NCBI GenBank assembly: GCA_030180135.1 | Contig: CM058233.1 | Coordinates: 56,626,500 to 56,690,499 of the forward strand | Direction of reading: 5' to 3' | Source: Orychophragmus violaceus | Taxonomy: Eukaryota > Streptophyta > Magnoliopsida > Brassicales > Brassicaceae | Length of the DNA: 64,000 nt | Shown here: positions 32,645 to 44,330 of the stretch, in pieces | Layout: every line of letters starts with the position of its first letter | Numbering within the stretch: the first letter of the stretch is position 1 | Notes under the pieces: generated by a model | Told to the model about the DNA's origin: nothing | What the model saw: only the letters and a program-made list of their open reading frames with translations | The model's database searches: none | Translations under genes and position numbers: made by a program

Positions 32645-33841
32645 TGATAGGCTCAAATTTTTAATCTCTATACTAAACTGCAAGTGCACAGCAATATCAA
32701 TGTAGTATATAGGATATCAAAATCCACAGAGACTCCGGTATTCAATAGCTCAAGAACAGGAATTTAACTAGGAAGAAAGCAATGTAATTGAATTAAAAGT
32801 AATGCAAGAAAGTAAATCAGTAGCAGAGATTAACGGTTGTGAAAGCAAGTTATTAAGAGCGCTAGGTCTAGGGCGTTCTCAGGAAATCAGACAAGCAGAC
32901 AGTTCATTCAGCAAGGATCTAATTAAGCACAGTTCTAGAACTCAAAACACAGATATAGAATTAACCAAATTCCTTTGCGATAATTCTCTAAGTCTAAGTG
33001 CAGCAAACCAAACTTTCGTTTGCGAGAACTAACAGATTAAACCAGCTTTAATTCCAAGTTTGATATGTTCACAATTATCCTAAACCAAACTTCCGTTTGC
33101 GAATAGTTTAATTGCCCAATTTAATTAGTTCAGATTCCTAAACCCCACTTCCGTGACGTATTTGGCAACCTAAGATCTAGATTATAATTGATCAGGTTAG
33201 AACTAGCTTTAAGCACAATTAAATTGAAGAACAGATATAGTTTGAATCCTTAACTGAAATTGAACAAGTCTAGCAAGTCATGAAATCCTATGTGAGAAAC
33301 CCTAAACCTAACAAGGAATCTACTCAGACATAGATAATGAAAACATAATCATATGATGAATAAATTGCATAAAAGATAAAAGATTAAGGGGTTCGAAATC
33401 TTCTCCAAATACAGATGATGTAACAGGTTCAGATCAGCCCCAAAAGCTCTAAAAATCATCTGCTCTTAATTATGAAAGCGTAAATGTAAAGCGTATCTAA
33501 AAACTCAATAATATAGGTCTAATCTCGGCCAGGGGCTTCTTTGTAAATATCAGGAACTTCTGGATCAAAGTGCAATATCTTGATTCTTCTAAACCGCCGA
33601 GTTTTGGCCCATCTCGCTGGTGCATCGACCGTTGCAGGTGTGCAACGATCGACACCTTTCTCTGTTTCGGACAGTGAACTCTATCTCTCGGCCAAACACT
33701 CCAAAAATCTCCAAAATGCTCCATTATCTCCAATTCAACTCCAAACCTGATTATACCTGTAAAAGATTTTAAAAGAACACAAAAGACACTAAAAACACAA
33801 CTATATCATGGCATAAAACTAGTAAAAACCATGATATATCA
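32645..33841 (-). repeat. Gypsy B LTR B3 (5' LTR in minus sense)
   Basis: 1197 bp, same ends as B1 and B2, followed on the left by the primer site and on the right by AACGG and then the 5' end of element A's interrupted primer site. Confidence 0.93.
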
Positions 33842-33857
33842 AACGGCGCTAAAAACT
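33842..33857 (-). promoter_or_regulatory. Gypsy A primer-binding site, split by element B
   Basis: Minus strand: AGTTTTTAGCGCCGTT directly after the A 5' LTR. The rest of the site, CCGTTGCCGGGGACTC, is found at 27321-27336 beyond element B. The five bases AACGG (plus strand) are present on both sides. Confidence 0.88.
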
Positions 33858-35014
33858 TGATAGGTGTAAAGTTTTATCCCTATTCTAACTGCAAGTGCAC
33901 AGTGATGCGGATGTAGTACTTAGGGTATCGAATCCACAAGGACTCCGGTCACACGATAGATTATGAGTAATTTGGATTAAGCTAAGCGAAGCAGGTTGTA
34001 AAGCAGTAAACAAAATAGCTAGTAAACAGATCAAGCGGGGTGGATGTAAGTAATTAACGAAGGCGTCAGGTTTCGGGAGTTCTCAGGATATCAGGAAATC
34101 AGATTAACAAACAATCATGATTCAATCTATAGCGTTCTTGAACTAGAACCACGAAGGTAAAACTAACCAGCTTCCGCTGCGATAATTATCTATGTCTAAC
34201 AACTTAGCAAACCAACTTTCGTTGCGAATCCTAGGGTTCTAAACATGCATTAATTCCAAGTTCGTTCGTTCACAATTTCTCTAAAACAAATTTCTTTGCG
34301 AATAGATAAATTGCCCACCTAATTTAGATCTAGTTAATTAACCAACTGTCGTTGTGTAAATCAACCTAAAATCAATAATCTAAATGGCCAGTTCAGATTA
34401 AGCATTGAGAACATATTAGATGAAGAACTAGATGATGAATCTAAATAATTTAGTTATTCTAACATTCCTTCAAATCCCTAATGAGAATCCCTAACTTAAC
34501 AAGAGATCTACTCAGACATAGCAATCATAACAGAAAACATAGTCAAAATAGATATCATAGAATAATCAAGAGAATAAGAACAGGGGTTCGAAATCAAGTC
34601 TCTTTCGAGAACAAAACCAGCCCCTAAAACTCTCTGAATGTAAAATAAAGCGTAGCCTAACAAGTGGCTGTAAAACCTAATTATATAGCTAAAACACGAA
34701 TTGGGGCTTCTTTGTAAATATCAGGAACTTCTGGGCACAACTGCAATTTCCACAATCTTCATTAACTCTCGCGAGAATGCATGGTCACGCTGTGCATCGA
34801 TCGATGCCAATTGTGTGTCGATCGACACAACTGTCAAATATGGGCAGTGACTTCTTTCTCTCGGCCAAATGCTCCAAAATGCTCCATTATCTTCAATTCT
34901 GCTCCAAACGTGCATGTACCTAATAAATACCTGAAAAGACTCTAAAACATAGTAACATACTCGATAAATAAGACATATACCATGGTTAAAAGCCCTAAAA
35001 TCCATGGTATATCA
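33858..35014 (-). repeat. Gypsy A 5' LTR (minus sense)
   Basis: 1157 bp, same length as 20241-21397 with only scattered substitutions by eye. The dyad-box pair lies near 34791-34826. ACACT follows at 35015-35019. Confidence 0.93.
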
Positions 35015-35019
35015 ACACT

Positions 35020-36413
35020 TAACCTTCGCAACAGATTAACACATGAAAGAAGAGATTGTCCAGAACTGAGATCCTCCGGAGACAACAATCTGAGAAATCC
35101 GAGATCCTTCTCCCCACCAAAAGACAGAGAAGAAAGGCGAAGACCATCATAATCAAACACGATCAGGCCAGCTGGGGCAGATAAGATCAGGGAAGGAAGA
35201 TCTTTTCATCAACGCCAATATAGATACGAGAGTAATTTTAGGGAGAGAGTGACTAACAAGGAAACCCTGATCTCCTGATCTGAATCAAACTCGTACCATC
35301 GGAAGTTTAACACACTTCAACCTCAAAGATATCAAGACACGAGATCTTTTCAAAGGATAACACCGTTCAACAATGGAACCTACAGGGAATCGTGACTCAA
35401 AGAGTATTCCGATTAACCAATAGAAGAATGTGGGAAGCTTCTTTCAGACTCCAATCGATACAAAATGGGTACCGAAATCAACGGCGTTTTCAGGATCCAA
35501 CGGAAGCTACAAGCAAGGAAAGACACCATTGCCTATCAGAAGAAACCTGGCTATCACATACTATCCACCCCAATTTCTACAGACAAGGAAACATACCTGG
35601 AAGAAGAGGAGGTTCAAAGGGCTAAACACTTATATCTGAACCACCCTGATCTCCAGGAAAGCTCAACTAAAAGGCTGAGAGTCCTTCAAGGAGAGCTGAG
35701 AGATTACCAAAGACATCAAGAGACAGCACCAGGCTCACCCCACCGGCTAATAGCTTTGACCAAGGATACGATACTTACGGACATTGAAGAGGTAACATCA
35801 CAATACCTAAATTGTGGGGACCCAAAAGAGAGGGAGGCTAGGCAAAAAATAGTCTTGGAGAGTGAGCTAAATGGCATGGTAGATGATAGCGTGGAGCAAA
35901 TCGTGAGGAGGACCACAAATCTCCCCCTCCGCCAGCACCGGAATCAAGCCATGACAATCTCGCTAGAGAGCCCCAAACTCTGATAGACCAATTGGAAAGA
36001 GACACTCTTGTTCGTAACCGTGGACAAGACCCACCAAGGAAGAGAGCTCGTCCTCCCACAACTCCCAGATCCATGAGCCATGCAGTATAAATGATGGGAG
36101 GCAGATCAAAGCTATGCAATACCTTGGCCCACCAAAACTCTCCAAGAAGAAAGACTCCAAAAGGAGGAGGCAGAAAGAAACCACTTCTTACAGTGACATC
36201 ACAGACTGCGCCTCCTGGAAGGGATCAACAAAAAGTTCAGAACCAACATGCTACAAACCCATCTGGCACATCGTCGGGGACACCTGCAGTAATTCCACCA
36301 CAAGTCCAGAACACTGGAAATCAAAAAGGAGGAACCATGGCGGAAACTGGAGGACCAAGCAGAGGCCAGAAAAAAAAGAATTTTCGGCTAGCTCACAGCT
36401 CGATTCCTTAGTT
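35020..36413 (+). pseudogene. LINE-2 ORF1, C-terminal part
   Basis: Resumes directly after the ACACT duplication. Close to the join the RLTHERRDCPE motif is readable (one base out of phase with the segment before the insertion); it is the zinc-knuckle-like end of the DUF4283 region. What follows is a long hydrophilic linker rich in charged residues, in several frames, with RNNRGQDPPRKRARPPTT-like basic proline-rich text near 36010-36060. Such linkers end plant LINE ORF1 proteins. Multiple frame breaks show it is inactive. Confidence 0.6.
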
Positions 36414-37140
36414 TTAGGCAGCTGGAATTGTTGTGGGATTGGAAGCAACACAACAGTCCATCGTTTAAGGGAACTCAAGAAGAAATTTAAACCCGATATC
36501 TTATTCCTTAGCGAAACAAAAAATCCGGATGAAGTGGTTCTGAAGGAGACTCTCTATCCACAGTTCGAAAATACAAAACTTGTCTCGCCTCATTCACCAA
36601 TGGGAGGAGGCCTAGCACTGCTCTGGACAGACGAAGTGGAGCTCAAGATTCTGGAAACCAGCCATAATTTTATCGACACTCAGGCCTGTTATAAAAAACG
36701 AAGATCCACATTACTTTCATCTATGGAGAACCAAACAAAGATAAAAGAAAAGAGGTGTGGGACAAAGTCACACGACTGGCAGAACATAGAAGTGACGTGT
36801 GGCTAATAACAAGGGATTTTAATGAGATTCTATGCAATGAAGAGAAGTCGGGGGTTATAACAAGAACTGAAGGCTCTTTTGCAAATTTCAAAAACTTTGT
36901 AGCAGCTGTTGACCTATTTGATTTAAAACATTTCGAAATTGTTTGTCGTGGAGAGGACAAAGGAATAATCATTTGGTATTCTGCAAGTTAGACCGCTCAA
37001 TGGCCAATGGAGCATGGGCATCAATGTACCCATCAAGTAGAACGGAATACCTGCGATTCGAAAGCTCACACCACCGTCCACTGCTTACCTTCTGTGCCAT
37101 AAGGAAGAAGAAATAAAAGCGATTGTTTCGCTACGACAGG
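36414..37140 (+). pseudogene. LINE-2 endonuclease
   Basis: Opens with LGSWNCCGIGS, then FKPDILFLSETKN with the catalytic Glu, then GGGLALLWTDEV. After a frame change it reads DVWLITRDFNEILCNEEKSG and ANFKNFVAAVDLFDLKH. The usual GDFNE is altered to RDFNE. The FTW-type and SDH motifs near 36950-37080 are degenerate; DH appears as SSHHRPL. The domain order matches plant L1 endonucleases, and the copy is broken. Confidence 0.82.
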
Positions 37141-39900
37141 AATCTCAGGAAAATCCCTGAAGTTTTAAATTAGTGAAGGATGCTTGGAGCAGCAAGGCCA
37201 ATGGCTCGGTGGCTGAAAGAATTGATTGTTGTAGAAAAGCTATACAAATATGGCACAAAAACACCTCCGGAATAATCAGAAGTTGATTGAAAAGAGAAAG
37301 AAAGAGCTCGATAAAGCTCTCTCCGAATATTCTACAGATGAGGACAAAATAAAAAAAAATTCCGAGGAGCTGAAAGCCTCTATGACGCAGAAGAAGCATA
37401 TTGGCGCCAACGGAGCAGACAGAACTGGCTGTTACTGAGTGACAGAAATTCAAGCTTTTTTCATGCGACAACTAGAGGGAGAAGAGCTCAAAACCGCTTA
37501 ACAGTGATGGAAGACAACGATGGCAATGTTTTTGTCGAGGAAGAGCATATAACAGAAGTAATATCAGAGTATTTCAGAAACATATATACCTCAGATCCGA
37601 AAGATTCGACAGAAACAGTTGGTAAAGCGATCCGGAAAGTGATATCTGATGAAATGAACCAACAATTGACAAGGATTCCGGATGCTGAGGAAAATAGACA
37701 GTCATGTTTTGATATCAACGGAGACAAGGCCCCGATACCAAACGGAATCACATCATGCTTCTTCCAAACTCATTGGCAGTCGCTGGAAAAGGAAGCAGTA
37801 GCAAAAGTTCAGAAGTTTTTCACAATAGGTATCTTACCTATGTGAAAAAATAACACACATATCCGGCTTATTCCAAAGATCAAGAACCCTCAGAAGGTTA
37901 AGGATTACAGGCCAATTGCATTATGCAATGTGTGTTATAAGATTTACTTGAAGATAATCACCAAAAGACTTCAACCAATACTCGACTCGATTATCCCGGA
38001 AAACCAGACTTCGTTTGTTCCAGGAAGGGCCATCTCTGACAATGTTCTGCTCACTCACGGAATTCTCCACATGCTCAAAAACTCAAAAGCCACCAAGAGA
38101 TGTACGATGGCAGTTAAAACCGATATGACAAAAGCGTATGATCGCCTTGAGTGGGGATTCATCAAAACAATCCTGGCACAATTCGGTTTCGCACCAACTG
38201 TGGTCCAATGGGTGATGCAGAGTGTTACAACCGTGACCTACTCCTTTCTTATAAATGGACATGTTAAAGGAGCAGTGATACCTAGCAGAGGCTTGCGGAA
38301 GGAAAATCTGCTTTCACCATTTATCTTCATCCTCTGTAGCGAGGTTCTATAGGCTTATGCATCAAGGCTCAGAAGGATGGAAGATTAGAGGGTCTGCGTA
38401 TCTTGGAAAAGGGGCCAAAACTGAGCCATTTACTCTTCGCAGACGATACAATTTTTTTTGCTAAAACAGATGTGAAGAGCAGTTCAGCTTTGTCCGATAT
38501 CATCAGCGAATACGAAACAGCATCGGAACAACAAATTAGTAAGGAGAAGTATGCGATTACTTTCTCACTAAAGACATGACCTGATATCCGCAAAAGAGTT
38601 CAAGAACAATTGGGAATCACCAAGGAAGGGGAAAACGGAAAATATCAGGGACTCCCAGAGCTATTTAACAGAAAGAAAAAACCTCTTTAGCTCACTGGTG
38701 GACATAATTAAGAAGAAGGCAGCTTGCCGGTCTACAAAACGTTTGTCAGCAGCCAGGAAGCTTGTAATACTTAAATCAGTACTCACGGCCATCCCCTCGT
38801 ATACGATGTCGTGTTTTCAGCTACCAATAAGCTTGTGCAAGAGAATCCAATCGGCTTTGACCAGGTTCTGGTGGGATTCCAATCCGTAAAAAGGGCATGG
38901 CATGGATATCATGGAATACATTGATAAATCCAAAAGACAAATGAGGCCTTGGGCTAAGAGAAATCTAAAGCTTCAATGAGGCTTTGTTGGACAAACAAAG
39001 CTGGAGAATCCTCACTCGACCATCAAGTTTATTGGCAAAGATGCTCACTGCAAAGTCCTGTCGAAATAGGAGTTTTCTGGACATCAATCCGAGAGCGTCT
39101 TCCTCACATGGCTGGAGGAGCATCCTTTTGGGAAGAGACCTCTTGATGAAAGGACTCGGGATCACGATCAGGGATGGTACCTCAACCAATCTATGGCGGG
39201 ATCCGTGGACAGAGCTAATCCACCCAGGGATCACAACGGGACCGCCACCGTAGAGTACTCAGCACATGAAGGTATTGGATATGTTACAGCCGGGAGGAAA
39301 GAGCTGGATTGTACCTAAAGTTAAGGAGCTCTTCCCAGAGATCTGGAAGGAAATTGTCTGCCTTAAGACAAGCATGACAGGACAAGCAGACAAGTGGTTA
39401 TGGATATACGCAGTGGATGGAGAGTATTCGACAAGATCGGGGTACTACATTGGTCTGGAAACAAAGAATGAAAAGAACCAATCAGACAAGTTTGATAACT
39501 TAATGTGGAAGAGTGAAATTTGGAACATCAAAACATCACCAAAAAACCAGATGTTGTTATGGAGAGCAGCGCGAGAATCATTGTCAGTGGGAGTATCTCC
39601 TAAACAGGAAGATAACCTCATCCTCTAGGTGCATTCGATGTGGAGAACCGAAAAGATAGGTGCATCTGTTTTTTCATTGCAGATTCATTAGGGATGTATG
39701 GTCAAAAGCTCCCTACCTTGATGATCTAAAGATGGATGAAATCACTAACATGAGAAAAGGTATTATGATGGGGAAACATCTTAGGACTCGGACTCAAAGC
39801 AACACAACTGATGGCCCTCTTTTTCCATGGATCCTAACAACAATCTGGACCTCCCGAAACTAGAAAGTCTTTGATAACAGGAGGATCTCTGAGGAAGACA
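37141..39900 (+). pseudogene. LINE-2 reverse transcriptase and zinc-binding region
   Basis: Motifs in order are NQSKLIEKRKKELD-type linker; KNPQKVKDYRPIALCNVCYKIYLKIITKRL near 37880-37965; NQTSFVPGRAISDNVLLTHGILH; AVKTDMTKAYDRLEW with the first catalytic Asp near 38110-38155; and LSHLLFADDTIFFAK with the FADD pair near 38418-38462. Then come KLVILKSVLTAIPSYTMSCF and, near 39520-39700, WNIKTSPKNQMLLWRA and a broken zinc cluster ending HLFFHCRFIRDVW. The frame is interrupted at several points, for example 38349 and 38577. All core catalytic residues can be located. Confidence 0.85.
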
Positions 39901-40435
39901 CACTGCTTAAAGCAATTAATTACGCAGAGGTGTGGAATAAGGTACAACAACCGGGCGATGAACCTGGACGAAAGCAGGGGATACAGTCTGTCCAACAACC
40001 GCTAGGCCAAAACGAAGCAATGGTGTTTACAGATGCCTCTTGGTTCGGGAAGGAGGAAGTCACAGGTTTATGGTGGCACATGGAGGACACAACTGGACAA
40101 ACACTATGGAAGGATCACAAGCGGCGATGTTTATCAACTCACCACTGATTGTGGAAGCTTATGCAATCAGAGAGGCTCTTATAATAACAAGGAATCTCAA
40201 CTTTTCACAGATCAAGATTGCTTCAGATTCAAGGAACATAATCAATAGCCTGAACAATGGGCGCACACCGAAGGAAGTAAGGATGATATGTGAAGACATC
40301 TTGACCATTTATGTAGCTTTCAAATCCTTTTTCTTCATTTCAAGTCTTAGAACATGTAATGAAAGAGCAGATGCTCTCGCAAAGGCATCCACAAGGTCCA
40401 CGATCATAGGCTCTTTCTCGTTTGTAAACGTTTAA
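39901..40435 (+). pseudogene. LINE-2 RNase H domain
   Basis: A C-terminal RNase H of the plant LINE type. The first catalytic Asp is in MVFTDASWF (40021-40047). The Glu is in VEAYAIREAL (near 40151), the second Asp in IASDSRNII (near 40216), and the last Asp in NERADALAKAST (near 40362). A frame change near 40080 splits the domain, so no single frame holds all four residues. LINE-1 and LINE-3 in this window end without this domain, so LINE-2 belongs to a different branch. Confidence 0.85.
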
Positions 40436-40706
40436 GTTTCATTTGAATGTTAATTCCAAGACCAAAAAGGTATGCATTTCTATCATAACTAGCATTATGA
40501 CGATATATATATTTGAAACATTTTCGTGCATTAATATAAAAGCGGCAAAAGTATCCAATTTTTACAAGGAAAATTTAGGTATAAATTCTGATCCTAATAA
40601 AGAAATAAAATTAAACCAAAGTAATTGGACATCCCAATAGAAGTAATGGTCTTGGGAACAAGAATTGGTAACAAAGGCCCACAGAATCCAAGCCTTCACA
40701 GCCCAA
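40436..40706. other. Junction between the 3' ends of LINE-2 (+) and LINE-3 (-)
   Basis: AT-rich sequence where two LINEs meet tail to tail. No clear A tail for either element and no duplication was found, so the exact ends are undefined. Confidence 0.55.
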
Positions 40707-41600
40707 TCAGAAGAATCCCAAAAAACCCAAATAAGAGGAGATAAGATTATCTTCTGTCGTTTCATGTCTGAACCAAAAACCTAGAGAGAAACAGTGGCGG
40801 CAAGATTGGATCGATCCAGTTACCAAAAGCCAGCCATATTTGCATGCAGTTTGTCGACTCTTGAGGGTTATGTTGCCGAAATGAAGGGAATTGCGATGAA
40901 GACGATGATTCCGTTCTCTCCACAGCTCGTAGATACTGGCTTGCCAGGCCAGACAAACTAAGTACTTATGGCGATAGTAGTGAGAGTCATTCAAAAGAGT
41001 ATCGATAGTATCACTCCAGGTAAAACTCTGAGTTTGTAAATCCATCATCGAAGCTAATGGATTCCAAATTTCCTGAGAGTAAGGACATACGAAATAAATG
41101 TGAGCTCTTGTTTCTGTTTGGCTATTGCAGAGGAGACATTGAGTGTCTGTTTGAATTCCACAAAAGGACATACAATCCATCGTAGGGGATCGATTGAGAA
41201 AGAATAACCACACCAGAGACTTGTGCTTCAGAATTTCCCATTTTAACCAGATTATCGGCGCGCATGGAACCAAAGGAGATACGGGTCTAATCTGATTATA
41301 AACGTCACTCGCAGTAATGGTATGTTTCTCAACACCATTCCAAACCCATTTGATAGAGCCCTGATATGTAGAAAGAGAGATTGTAGTGATATGTGTCCAA
41401 ACCTGTTTGATAGCAAGTGATCTTGTAGAAGGTATAACCCATCCTCCTCTGTGCCACAAGGAGCTTAGGCATGCATCAATGTTTATACCAGTAAGCCTCG
41501 GCCCATGAAAATAAATAGGTCTCCGAAATCTCGACCACGAAATATGCCATAATCTGCAATGGTGACCATTTCCATGTTTAATCCTAACCCACTGTTTCAT
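40707..41600 (-). pseudogene. LINE-3 reverse-transcriptase C-terminus, 297 codons open
   Basis: The largest open stretch of LINE-3. From 41600 it reads KQWVRIKHGNGHHCRLWHISW and RRPIYFHGP, then ITASDVYNQIRP, PIIWLKWEILKHKSLVWLFFLNRSPTMD, and the zinc cluster CLLCNSQTETRAHIYFVC. It ends with ASIYELWRERNHRLH, as plant LINE proteins do, plus a short extension to the stop at 40707. It has no catalytic residues of its own. The open frame is probably chance survival, as the upstream polymerase is broken. Confidence 0.82.
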
Positions 41601-43663
41601 AGTATCTCAAACACAAAGAAGTTGTTTAAAGTTCCAAAAGTTTTTCTATTTTTCCTTGATTGACCAGAGGCATTCATATTTTATCACGTCTTGATGGATT
41701 CATGCGACCCAAATAGATTCAGTTCTGAATAGCATTAGCCATTGAAGCTTCATGGTACACGTTATGTTCCATAGCGCGAGATTCTTAATGCCTATCCCTC
41801 CCTTAGCTTTGGGAGTGGTAACTGTAGACCAAGCCAACTTTGCAGAATACCTCCCTTTAAGAGTGCCTTTCCAAAGATAAGTATCACACATAGAGTCATT
41901 TTGATTAATGCATTCTTTTGGTAACACAAATGCAGCTGACCAGAAGTTTAAAATCCCTGCTATTACAGTGTTCAGAAGAACCTGACGTCCTACAAAGAAG
42001 ATATACTTTGAAGTCCAAGATGAGATTTTCCCCTTTATTGATAGAAGAAGCAGTTCACGATGCAGCTGACCAGAAGTTTAAAATCCCTGCTTTTACAGTG
42101 TTCAGAAGAACCTGACGTCCTACAAAGGAGATACTTTGAAGTCCAAGATGAGATTTTCCCCTTTATTGATCGAAGAAGCGGTTCACGATCCAAGATGGTA
42201 AGTTTCTTAGTACAAAGAGGCAAGCCAAGGTATCTTATAGGAAGCAAACCCGTTGGAATTTTAGTAGTTGCACTGATTGCTTCTACTTCTGATTAAAGAA
42301 TTCTAGCATAGAAGAAACAAGATTTAGATGGGCTTATGGCCAGCCCAAAGAGGATCCTGAATCATCCAAACCGTCAAGATGCTATTAAATGATTGGAGCG
42401 AGCCATCTGAAAAATGAGAAGATCGACAGCAAAGCATAAGTGGGTAAGTCTTGAATCTTCAAACTTAGGATGAAAAATAAAATTTTCTTGTATGGCTGCA
42501 TCATTAAGAATTTGTGATAGGATGTTCATAGCGAAACCAAATAAGTAAGGTGATAGAGGGTCACCTTACCTATTACCCCTTTGCCTTGGAAAAAATCCGT
42601 GTAGCCTTTCACTAATACTGATTGAGTATGATGTAGTAGTGTAACATTGTATTAGCTAGTTAATATACGCTCCAGGCAAGGATTTTACCTTAGGCATTAA
42701 TCAAGGAAATCCCACCTTAATTAATCAAATGCTTTTGCTATATTAAATTTAATTGTGATGCCCATTGGTCCCATGTGCTTATGATCGCCATTTACTTGTT
42801 CAGAAGCCAACATATAGTTTTCTAACAAGTGCCTTCCTTTTATAAATGAATTTTGATTGGGCAAGATCAGCTTTGGAATAAGTGTCTTCAGATTTGAAAT
42901 AAGAAGCTTTGAGATGACTGTGTAGAGTGTGTTACAACAGGAAATGGGTCTATGGCCCTTATTAAAATAGCTCTAGTGAATTTCAGAATCAAGGGAATGA
43001 TTGTAGAGTTTAATGCTTTTGGCATTCTAGCAACTTTGAAGAACTCATAGACTGAATTCACAATTTCCTATCCTATAATTAGCCATGTTGTTTTGAAGAA
43101 CCGAAATAAAACCCATCCGGACCAGGGTTTTTGAATTGGTTCAGCTTGTCTAGGGTGGATTTGATATCCTCCCTGGTAGGAATGAGAGCAAGAGAAACTG
43201 CCTCAACATCGGAGCATATAACCCTAGTAAGTCCATTGATCGAGCCAAAGAGTCCATAGGACGGGCAACCATAGGAGGACCAAGAATAGAAGTAAAGTGC
43301 CCTACAACCATTTTACCAATACCCTATGCAAAATTTGCAACATTTCCTACACTACCTTCCACCAAATTAATAATATTGTAAGCATTTATTGCTTTGTTAT
43401 GTTGTGGAAAAATATGTATTTTGATCCCCCGTATTGAGCCAATTAATGCAGGAACATTGCATAAAGAATTCCTCTTCAACTCGTTTTAGCATGGAGAACT
43501 TGTCCATTAGTTACCTCTCTTGAGTGAAGTTGGTAGAATAAGGATCATTCAAGGAGACCGCCTAAGCAATGTTATAGGCGTAGGTAACTTCTGCAACACA
43601 CTTCTGAATATCGTAGAAGTTATCATTGTTAAGCTTTTTCAATTCACTCCTAAGTGATTTCTG
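41601..43663 (-). pseudogene. LINE-3 reverse transcriptase, heavily decayed
   Basis: On the minus strand the region gives LPIRYLGLPLCTKKLTILD near 42240-42180 and KGKISSWTSKYL. Further upstream (higher coordinates) pieces of the finger and palm are recognisable, such as NQNSFIKGRHLLENY-like text near 42860-42805. Stops and frame changes are frequent. A 130-bp tandem duplication (41931-42188) follows the LGLPL block. Confidence 0.7.
41931..42188. repeat. 130-bp tandem duplication inside LINE-3
   Basis: Unit 1 is 41931-42060 and unit 2 is 42061-42188. Both begin TGCAGCTGACCAGAAG and end CAC/GGTTCACGA-like; unit 2 lacks 2 bp and has a few substitutions. Confidence 0.92.
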
Positions 43664-44330
43664 TTAGAACATCACTACAGATAGATTGTGTTGCAACTGA
43701 TCAGTAATAGACCAGAATGAGGAAACCGTTTGGTTGAAGTCATGATGTTGGGCCAGATAATTGAAGAACTTATAAGGCTTCATGCCTGCAAGAGGGAAAT
43801 GACAATCCAAGGAGATACAACATGGCGTATGGTCGGAGATAGCATGGGATATGAAATTTGCCAGGCTTCTAAGGAAGGTGTTCAACCAATGCTCATTAAT
43901 CAGTGCCCAGTCTAGCTTCTTAGGTATAGGTAAAACCGGCTTCTTGTTTGACCTGGTAAATTTTGATCCATGATACCGAAGATCTTTCATTTCTATTTGG
44001 CATATGCAAGCTTTAAACTCTATCATTGTAGATGTAAACTGACTGACATGAGGAGAGGAGTGTTCTTCCTAATGGAAGATCTCGTTAAAATCCCCTCCAA
44101 ATAACCACAGTGAGTTTCCAATATAACCAAAAGCATTCCTAGATAGTAGATCAATCCATAGATCATTTCTTGCTTCACTGGTTTTCTTGGCATAGATAGC
44201 CGTATAGTAGAAAGGATTAGTATTTGGGCAAGAGATATTACATGTGATTGCTTGTTTAGAAGAATGCATGACCGGAAAAAGATGTGAGCTTTCCATATCA
44301 AGATAATCCGGCCATCTTCATCATCATTGT
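43664..44330 (-). pseudogene. LINE-3 endonuclease
   Basis: Minus-strand pieces give PFYYTAIYAKKTSEARNDLW and SLWLFGGDFNEIFH near 44220-44070. After a frame change they give DLRYHGSKFTRSNKKP, IPKKLDWALIN and ISDHTPCCISLD, with the catalytic SDH near 43835. These are the second-half landmarks of plant LINE endonuclease. The first half is not readable with confidence. Confidence 0.75.

Larger units (their letters stand above)
27337..33841 (-). mobile_element. Gypsy element B: gag-only, three-LTR complex
   Basis: Three LTRs of 1197 bp each (27337-28533, 28646-29842, 32645-33841) lie in the same orientation and are nearly identical by eye. Between the second and third lies a 2.8-kb internal region with one intact Gag-like ORF. 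Between the first and second lie only 112 bp of leader and primer site. The complex has AACGG on both outer sides. It lacks pol and the ATHILA ORF. It is a young, non-autonomous relative of element A that entered the A primer site. Confidence 0.9.
20241..35014 (-). mobile_element. Gypsy element A (Athila-like, no pol), with nested insertions
   Basis: The element reads on the minus strand. The 5' LTR is 33858-35014 and the 3' LTR 20241-21397, both 1157 bp and nearly identical. Its internal part codes for a broken Gag-like frame and an ATHILA-type ORF. No protease, polymerase or integrase motif was found. Within it lie a solo Copia LTR (21503) and the whole of element B (27337-33841), which entered its primer site. 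The 5-bp target duplication and nearly equal LTRs show a recent insertion that needed outside enzymes. Confidence 0.9.

Noticed and set aside
27494..33032. Identical 76-codon ORF present three times (27494, 28803, 32802)
   Set aside because: It lies inside the three B LTRs and is repeated only because the LTRs are. No domain and no coding evidence.
1180..34826. Short SIDT/SID-rich peptides on both strands read as a protein repeat
   Set aside because: The TCGATCGA boxes are palindromes, so both strands read SID. Most lie in LTRs or noncoding DNA, so a DNA- or RNA-level role is more likely.
40707..41600. Functional 297-residue host protein
   Set aside because: It is the zinc-binding end of a LINE polymerase, contiguous with decayed LINE motifs upstream.
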